DNA of 64,000 nucleotides from Micromonospora coriariae (GTDB taxonomy: Bacteria > Actinomycetota > Actinomycetes > Mycobacteriales > Micromonosporaceae): contig NZ_LT607412.1 of the NCBI RefSeq assembly GCF_900091455.1, forward strand, positions 2,604,001 to 2,668,000. The letters run 5' to 3'. Position 1 is the stretch's first letter. Each line of letters starts with the position of its first letter. The position numbers and the translations under genes were made by a program. Positions 59,632 through 64,000 of this stretch are shown here, one piece after another. The notes below the pieces were generated by a model, which worked only from the letters and a program-made list of their open reading frames with translations, was not told the DNA's origin and did no database searches.

Positions 59632-60825
59632 ATGACCTCCTCCGCTCTCGGCCGGGACTTCCGGCTGCTCTGGTCCGCCGCCGTCTCCTCCCGATTGGGA
59701 GACGCCCTGCGTACGCCGGCTCTGGCGCTGCTGGCCGCGGCGCTGACCCGCGATCCCCGGGTGATCGCGGCGGTCACAGTGGTCGCTCAGCTGCCGCCGC
59801 TGCTGTTCGGCCTGCTCGGCGGCGTGTACGCGGACCGCTGGGACCGCCGGCGGACGATGGCCCTGGTGGACGGGGTCCGCGCCGCCGTGGTGGCAGCGCT
59901 GGCCGTGGCGGTCGCCTTCGACCGGGCCGGCGTCCTGGTGCTGCTGGTGGCCGCGTTCCTGCTCGCAGCGCTGGGCACCCTCTTCGACGCCGCCTCGTTC
60001 GCGCTGCTTCCCGCGCTGGTGCCGCCGGCCGCGCTGCCCCGGGCGAACGGCCGCCTCCAGGCGGGTACGGCGGTGGCCGGCGGCTTCCTCGGCGCACCCG
60101 CCGCCGGCGTTCTCTTCGCCGCCGCCCCCGCCCTACCGTTCACCGTCGACGCAGTCACCTTCGCGGTGGCCGCCCTGCTCGTCCTGGCCCTCACCCCGAC
60201 ACCCGCTCCGCAGCCGGTGGCCGGATCCCGGCGAAAATCGGTGTGGGGCGAGATCGTCGAGGGGATGCGGTGGCTGCGTGGGCACCGGACACTGTGGCCG
60301 GTCACCCTGCTGGCCGCAGCGAGCAACCTGGCGATCAGCGGGCTGCTGGCGGTGCTGGTGCTCTACGCGCTGGACGTGTTGCGGGTGCCGCCGGCCGGGT
60401 ACGGGCTGTTCGCCGCGGGGACGATCGTCGGTGGCGTGGCCGGGGCGCTCGGGTCGGGTCGGCTCGCCGCCCGGCTCGGCACGGTGACCGCGCTGCGCGT
60501 GGTACTCGCCGTGCAGACCGTCGCGCTGGCCGGGTTCGCGCTGGCCCGGCATCCCGTGCCGGGCGGGATCGCGCTGGCCGTCTTCGCCGCCGGCACAGTG
60601 GTGTGGAACAGCCTGTGTGCGTCGTACGGGCAGCGGCACGTGCCGAGCGGACTGCTCGGTCGGGTGGGTGCCGCGCAGCGGATGGTCGGGCTGCTCACCG
60701 CACCGGTGGGCGCGACGCTCGCCGGGCTGGTCGCCGCAGCGTACGGAACCGTGCCGGTGGCGGGTGCGGCGGCTGGCACGTTCGCGCTGGTCACCCTCGC
60801 GGCGTGGCGCACACTACGGGCCTAG
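59632..60825 (+). CDS. MFS transporter (major facilitator, macrolide-efflux-like)
   Basis: 397 residues with 12 predicted membrane segments, beginning LGRDFRLLWSAAVSSRLGDA. The loop between helices 2 and 3 is GGVYADRWDRRRTMALVDGV, the 'GxxxDRxxRR' MFS motif A in the MFS_3/EntS/MefA-like group. Symmetrical motif later: LGSGRLAARLGTVTALRVVL. Export of a small hydrophobic compound or drug is likely; the substrate is not known. ATG at 59632. The stop overlaps the end of the convergent monooxygenase gene by 4 bases. Confidence 0.93.
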   Translation: MTSSALGRDFRLLWSAAVSSRLGDALRTPALALLAAALTRDPRVIAAVTVVAQLPPLLFGLLGGVYADRWDRRRTMALVDGVRAAVVAALAVAVAFDRAGVLVLLVAAFLLAALGTLFDAASFALLPALVPPAALPRANGRLQAGTAVAGGFLGAPAAGVLFAAAPALPFTVDAVTFAVAALLVLALTPTPAPQPVAGSRRKSVWGEIVEGMRWLRGHRTLWPVTLLAAASNLAISGLLAVLVLYALDVLRVPPAGYGLFAAGTIVGGVAGALGSGRLAARLGTVTALRVVLAVQTVALAGFALARHPVPGGIALAVFAAGTVVWNSLCASYGQRHVPSGLLGRVGAAQRMVGLLTAPVGATLAGLVAAAYGTVPVAGAAAGTFALVTLAAWRTLRA

Positions 60826-61979
60826 CCCGGCGTTCGTTCCCGGTGGGACAGCCCGGACAGGCGCAGCGCGATCTGGCGTCGGGCCGGCGGCACGGCACCG
60901 AGCAGCCGGAGCAGCACGTCCCGTACCGGCCGGCGGGCCGGGGAGAGGGTGGCCAGCCGGGTCAGCCCGGCGGCGAAACTCAGCACGTCCTCGGCCATCG
61001 GGCGCTGCCGGGCGGTGTAGCCGTCCAGCAGCGTCTCCGGCCCGCCGCCGAGCACGTCGGCCAGCGCGGTGCCGAGCGCCACCGCGTCGCAGATGCCGAG
61101 GTTCATGCCCTGCCCGCCGGCGGGGCTGTGCACGTGCCCCGCGTCCCCGGCCAGCAGCACCGGTCCGGACCGGAAGGTGTCGGCGATCCGGTGGTGCACC
61201 CGGAACCGGGATCCCCAGAGCACTTCGGTCACCCGTTCGGGTTGCCGCGCCGGGCCGCGCTCGTCGAGCAGCGCCTGGAGGTACGCCGCGTCGGGTTCGG
61301 CCGGTGCGGTCGGCGCGGCGGCGACCAGCCGAACCACCCCGTCCGGGAGCGGCGCCCAGATCAGCGGCCCGGACCGGGCGAGGAAGAGCGCCGCCTCGTC
61401 GCGGGGCAGTGCACTGTGCACCCGGACGTCGGCCAGCACGAAGGACTCCTCGTCGCTGGGGCCGGTGAAGCCGATGCCGGCCAGTTGCCGGACAGTGCTG
61501 TGCAGGCCGTCCGCGCCGGTCACGAACCGGGCGCGCACCTCTGCACCGTCGACCTGCGCGAGCACCCCGTCCGCGGTCCGCCTCAGACCGGACAGCCGGC
61601 ACGGCCGCCGGACCCGGACGCCGAGGTCGGCCAGGCGCTCGCTGAGCACCGCCTCGGTGACCGCCTGGGAGACCATCAACGCGTAGGGAAAGCGGGACGG
61701 CAACTGGTGGAACGGAACCGACAGCAGCACCCGGTCCCGGTCGCGGACGGTGAAGCGCGGCGCCCGCACGCCCTGGGCGACCAGCGGCGCCGCGGCGCCG
61801 ATCCGGTCCAGCACCTCCAGGGTGTACGCGTGCACGACGGCCGCGCGGGAGGTCACCGGCGGGCTGCCGAGCTGGTCCACCACGGTCACCTCGAACCCGC
61901 GGCGGGCCAGTGTCAGTGCGGTGGTGAGGCCGGTTGGCCCGGCTCCCACCACCAGAACGTCGGTATGCGTGGGCAGCAT
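60822..61979 (-). CDS. FAD-dependent aromatic monooxygenase (PheA/UbiH-like)
   Basis: 385 residues. FAD-binding signature DVLVVGAGPTGLTTALTLAR (GxGxxG), the DG motif FVTGADGLHSTVRQLAG and GD motif VLLAGDAGHVHSPAGGQGMN with LGICDAVALGTALADVL, typical of group A flavoprotein hydroxylases (PF01494). Such enzymes hydroxylate phenols, polyketides or antibiotics such as tetracycline and rifamycin. Start ATG 61979 with GGGAGGTGG upstream. It is divergent from a TetR gene, with operators between (62000-62087), and adjoins an efflux gene, which fits a drug-response module. Confidence 0.93.
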   Translation of the reverse strand: MLPTHTDVLVVGAGPTGLTTALTLARRGFEVTVVDQLGSPPVTSRAAVVHAYTLEVLDRIGAAAPLVAQGVRAPRFTVRDRDRVLLSVPFHQLPSRFPYALMVSQAVTEAVLSERLADLGVRVRRPCRLSGLRRTADGVLAQVDGAEVRARFVTGADGLHSTVRQLAGIGFTGPSDEESFVLADVRVHSALPRDEAALFLARSGPLIWAPLPDGVVRLVAAAPTAPAEPDAAYLQALLDERGPARQPERVTEVLWGSRFRVHHRIADTFRSGPVLLAGDAGHVHSPAGGQGMNLGICDAVALGTALADVLGGGPETLLDGYTARQRPMAEDVLSFAAGLTRLATLSPARRPVRDVLLRLLGAVPPARRQIALRLSGLSHRERTPG

Positions 61980-61999
61980 GGCCACCTCCCGAACAACCG

Positions 62000-62087
62000 T
62001 TGCCAACACATGTTGGCAAACACTTGTTGGCAACGCTAGGTCGCCGCTCATTGTGTGTCAACAGTCGTTGGCATACGGTCGTTGACA
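62000..62087. promoter_or_regulatory. Operator cluster between monooxygenase and TetR genes
   Basis: TTGCCAACA (62000-62008) and TGTTGGCAA (62011-62019) form a perfect 9-base inverted repeat with a 2-base spacer, and a further TGTTGGCAA copy lies at 62025-62033. A second weaker palindrome has TGTCAAC (62056-62062) and GTTGACA (62081-62087), ending on the tetR start codon. The layout is that of TetR autoregulatory operators covering both promoters. Confidence 0.7.
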
Positions 62088-62668
62088 TGACAGCGCCAAC
62101 CCATCCGACCCAGCCCCGCCGCTCGGACGTCACCCGGGCCGCGATCCTGCGAGCCGCCCGGGAACGGTTCGCCGCGGACGGGTACGAGCGCGCCACCATC
62201 CGGGCCATCGCCGCAGACGCCCGGATCGACCCGTCGATGGTGATGCGGTACTACGGCAGCAAGGAGGGCCTCTTCGCGGCGGCGGCCGAGTTCGACCTAC
62301 GGCTGCCCGACCTGACCGACGTGCCGCCCGGGCGGTTCGGCGACGTCCTGGTGCGGCACTTCCTTGCCCGGTGGGAGGGCGACGAGACGCTCGTCGCGCT
62401 GCTGCGTGCCGCGAGCACCAACCCGGGCGCGGCGGAGCGGATGCGCGGCATCTTCGCCGACCAGCTCACCTCTGCCGTGGCCACGTTCGGCACCGACCCG
62501 GCAACCACCGCCCGACGCGCGGGCCTGGTCGCCAGTCAGATCCTCGGCCTCGCCTTCACCCGCTACATCGTCCGCCTGCCACCGATGGTTGAGCTGGATC
62601 CGGAGGAGCTGGTCTCCTGGGTCGCACCGACCCTCCAGCGATATCTGACCGGGCAGCCGGAGAGCTGA
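62087..62668 (+). CDS. TetR family transcriptional regulator
   Basis: 193 residues. Helix-turn-helix: VTRAAILRAARERFAADGYE, RATIRAIAADARIDPSMVMR, YYGSKEGLFAAAAEFDLRLP. The C-terminal domain is TetR_C_17/DUF-type (DVLVRHFLARWEGDETLVAL, AERMRGIFADQLTSAVATFG, GLVASQILGLAFTRYIVRLP). ATG at 62087 lies inside the operator cluster, 7-base GTTGACA ending on the start. It probably represses itself and the divergent flavin monooxygenase until a ligand, perhaps that enzyme's substrate, binds. Confidence 0.94.
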   Translation: MTAPTHPTQPRRSDVTRAAILRAARERFAADGYERATIRAIAADARIDPSMVMRYYGSKEGLFAAAAEFDLRLPDLTDVPPGRFGDVLVRHFLARWEGDETLVALLRAASTNPGAAERMRGIFADQLTSAVATFGTDPATTARRAGLVASQILGLAFTRYIVRLPPMVELDPEELVSWVAPTLQRYLTGQPES

Positions 62669-62737
62669 CCCAACCTTTTCCCCCTCCCCGTGCGTCTGCC
62701 AGGTGACGGCCGAACGCGGCGGCCGGGAGGTGGGCGG

Positions 62738-63286
62738 ATGGCAAACGACGGACGCGACGGCTACCTCGCCTTCGTGGAGAGCCACCAGCACCGCCTGCTG
62801 CGCGCGGCCTACCTGATCTGCGGCAACCGGCACCAGGCCGAGGACCTGCTCCAGGACGCGCTGCTCAAGCTGGCGCTGCGCTGGACCACGGTCCGCGACG
62901 GCGATCCCGCCGCGTACGTGCGGGCCATCCTCTACCGGGACACGGTGTCGTGGTGGCGTCGCCGGCGGCGGGAACGGCTCAGCGCCGAGCCGCCGGAGCA
63001 GGTGGCCCCCGACCGCGACGGCGCGTTACGGCTCACGCTGCACGACGCGCTCGGCCTGCTCCCGCCCCGGCAGCGGGCCGTGCTGGTGCTGCGCTACTAC
63101 GAGGACCTGACCGAGGTCGCCACGGCCGAGGCGCTCGGCGTGACAGTCGGCACCGTGAAGAGCCAGTGCCACGCGGCGCTGCGCCGGCTCCGCGAGGTGG
63201 CCCCCGACCTCACCCGGGACTCCCGACCGGCTCAGCAGCCGGCGACTCGCCGCGACCTGGCCAGCGGCCTGGAGGTGAATCCGTGA
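62738..63286 (+). CDS. SigE family RNA polymerase sigma factor (ECF)
   Basis: 182 residues. Sigma-70 region 2: YLAFVESHQHRLLRAAYLIC, NRHQAEDLLQDALLKLALRW, YVRAILYRDTVSWWRRRRRE; region 4: ALGLLPPRQRAVLVLRYYED, EVATAEALGVTVGTVKSQCH, AALRRLREVAPDL. This is the 'SigE family' (SACE_-type ECF41/ECF50-like) common in Streptomyces and Micromonospora. ATG at 62738 with GGGAGGTGGG upstream. The stop overlaps the GTG of the next gene, a membrane protein that is likely its anti-sigma or signal partner. Confidence 0.95.
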   Translation: MANDGRDGYLAFVESHQHRLLRAAYLICGNRHQAEDLLQDALLKLALRWTTVRDGDPAAYVRAILYRDTVSWWRRRRRERLSAEPPEQVAPDRDGALRLTLHDALGLLPPRQRAVLVLRYYEDLTEVATAEALGVTVGTVKSQCHAALRRLREVAPDLTRDSRPAQQPATRRDLASGLEVNP

Positions 63287-64000
63287 ACGAGCAGGACCTG
63301 CGCCGGCTGCTGACCGTCAGCGTCGAGGACGTCCGGCCCAGCCACCCGGCCACGGCCGGCTGGGAGCGGGCCCGGCGTACCCGGCGTACCCGACTGGCGG
63401 TCGGCGCCGTCGCCCTCGCCGTGGCACTGATCGGCGGCGGCACGGTGGCCGCCCTGCGACCCCCCGCCGATCCGCCGCCGGACCAATCGGTGGCCCCCAC
63501 CCCGACCGTCGAGCCCAGCCATGCCCCGCCGGTGGTGCGTGCCCCCGCCGAGCTGACGTTCCCGCCCGACCCGTTGGCCCGGCTCAGCGGCCCGGCGACC
63601 GTGCGGCTGTCGGAGCGACCGGTCCAGCGGGCGCTGGCGCTGTTCCAGCAGTTGACCGAGGAGTACCGGGCGGACGGCCCCGTCCGGATTCTCGGCGACG
63701 ACGGCGTCGTGCGCAGTCTCGACGTGGTGACCCCGGCACCCACCCGGGACGAGGGCGGCAACCAGGCGCCCGCCGTGAAGCCGGGGGTGCTGTCGCCCGA
63801 CGGCCGGTCGGCCGCGTTCGCCCAGACCGACGAGCTGATCATGGTCGACCTCACCATGGCGACCGTGCGCCGGATCCCGCTCGACGGCTACCTGGAGCTG
63901 GTGGTCTGGGCGAGCGACCGGGTGCTGGTCGGCGGCGACGACCGGACGTACGCGGTGGACCGGGTCACCGGCGCGGCGAGCGAGGTCGACGTGTCGGCCT
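63283..64000 (+). CDS. Membrane-anchored partner of the sigma factor, truncated by the window end
   Basis: The first 239 residues are visible. The protein opens VNEQDLRRLLTVSVEDVRPS, followed by one membrane helix (LAVGAVALAVALIGGGTVAA, about residues 38-58), a Pro-rich linker, and an outside beta-propeller-like part (VKPGVLSPDGRSAAFAQTDE; VRRIPLDGYLELVVWASDRV; VLVGGDDRTYAVDRVTGAAS) with repeated 'SPDG' blades. Overlap GTGA with the sigma gene shows coupling. It probably holds the sigma factor at the membrane and senses an outside signal, but no zinc anti-sigma motif is seen. The end lies beyond 64000. Confidence 0.8.
   Translation, partial: MNEQDLRRLLTVSVEDVRPSHPATAGWERARRTRRTRLAVGAVALAVALIGGGTVAALRPPADPPPDQSVAPTPTVEPSHAPPVVRAPAELTFPPDPLARLSGPATVRLSERPVQRALALFQQLTEEYRADGPVRILGDDGVVRSLDVVTPAPTRDEGGNQAPAVKPGVLSPDGRSAAFAQTDELIMVDLTMATVRRIPLDGYLELVVWASDRVLVGGDDRTYAVDRVTGAASEVDVSA

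Overview
This is a high-GC, GC3-rich actinobacterial chromosome segment, most likely from the Micromonosporaceae (Micromonospora or a close relative). The evidence is frequent GTG starts with GGAGG-type ribosome binding sites, two NlpC/P60 hydrolases, class E sortase, DUF397/Scr1-type regulators, PASTA kinase and CrgA. The block crgA - DUF881 - sortase - pabA - pknB - pknA - pbpA - rodA - pstP - fhaB - fhaA - tRNA-Leu (17.2-31.0 kb) follows the order known beside the replication origin in Mycobacterium tuberculosis (Rv0011c-Rv0020c, leuT). The window therefore probably lies near oriC, although no origin is visible here.

Layout. 0-5.1 kb is an accessory patch at the 3' end of an intact tRNA-Gly(TCC) gene. 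Three copies of the tRNA 3' end plus its terminator (about 1.93-2.01, 3.32-3.44 and 4.94-5.04 kb) delimit two stretches of small, partly broken genes: a DHFR-like reductase, a YCII protein, a regulator fragment, a truncated nucleotidyltransferase, a TIGR03086 protein and a possible integrase tail. This looks like remnants of successive integrations. 5.3-12.1 kb carries secreted and cell-wall enzymes: an M43 metalloprotease, an amidase and two NlpC/P60 endopeptidases, the first under a c-di-AMP (ydaO-type) riboswitch, with dcd between. 12.3-17 kb holds two CNNM/CBS membrane proteins and a large membrane Fe-S reductase.

17.2-30.7 kb is the growth and division signalling cluster: septation protein CrgA, sortase, the Ser/Thr kinases PknA and PknB, their phosphatase PstP, the FHA readers FhaA and FhaB, and the elongation/septal wall enzymes PbpA and RodA. 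Together they couple muropeptide sensing (PASTA) to peptidoglycan synthesis. A YdcF/SanA-like gene beside pknB has an apparent frameshift. 31-44 kb contains a sugar epimerase/glycosyltransferase pair, a secreted subtilase, DUF397/XRE regulation genes, membrane proteins, two membrane-anchored PASTA proteins without kinase domains, a GCS2-type ligase and a YceI/MarR divergent pair.

45-54.8 kb contains a large NB-ARC/TPR regulator and a leucine/isovalerate-type catabolic cluster (acyl-CoA dehydrogenase, carboxyltransferase, HMG-CoA lyase, biotin carboxylase, TetR). A snapalysin-like protease gene on the opposite strand splits this cluster, which also contains an 87-bp palindrome. 54.8-59.5 kb is a two-gene operon of an HSP90-family chaperone and a 963-residue TPR-like protein, the least described unit in the window. 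59.6-64 kb ends with an MFS transporter, an FAD monooxygenase/TetR divergent pair with clear operators, and a SigE-type sigma factor overlapping its membrane-anchored partner, which runs off the window.
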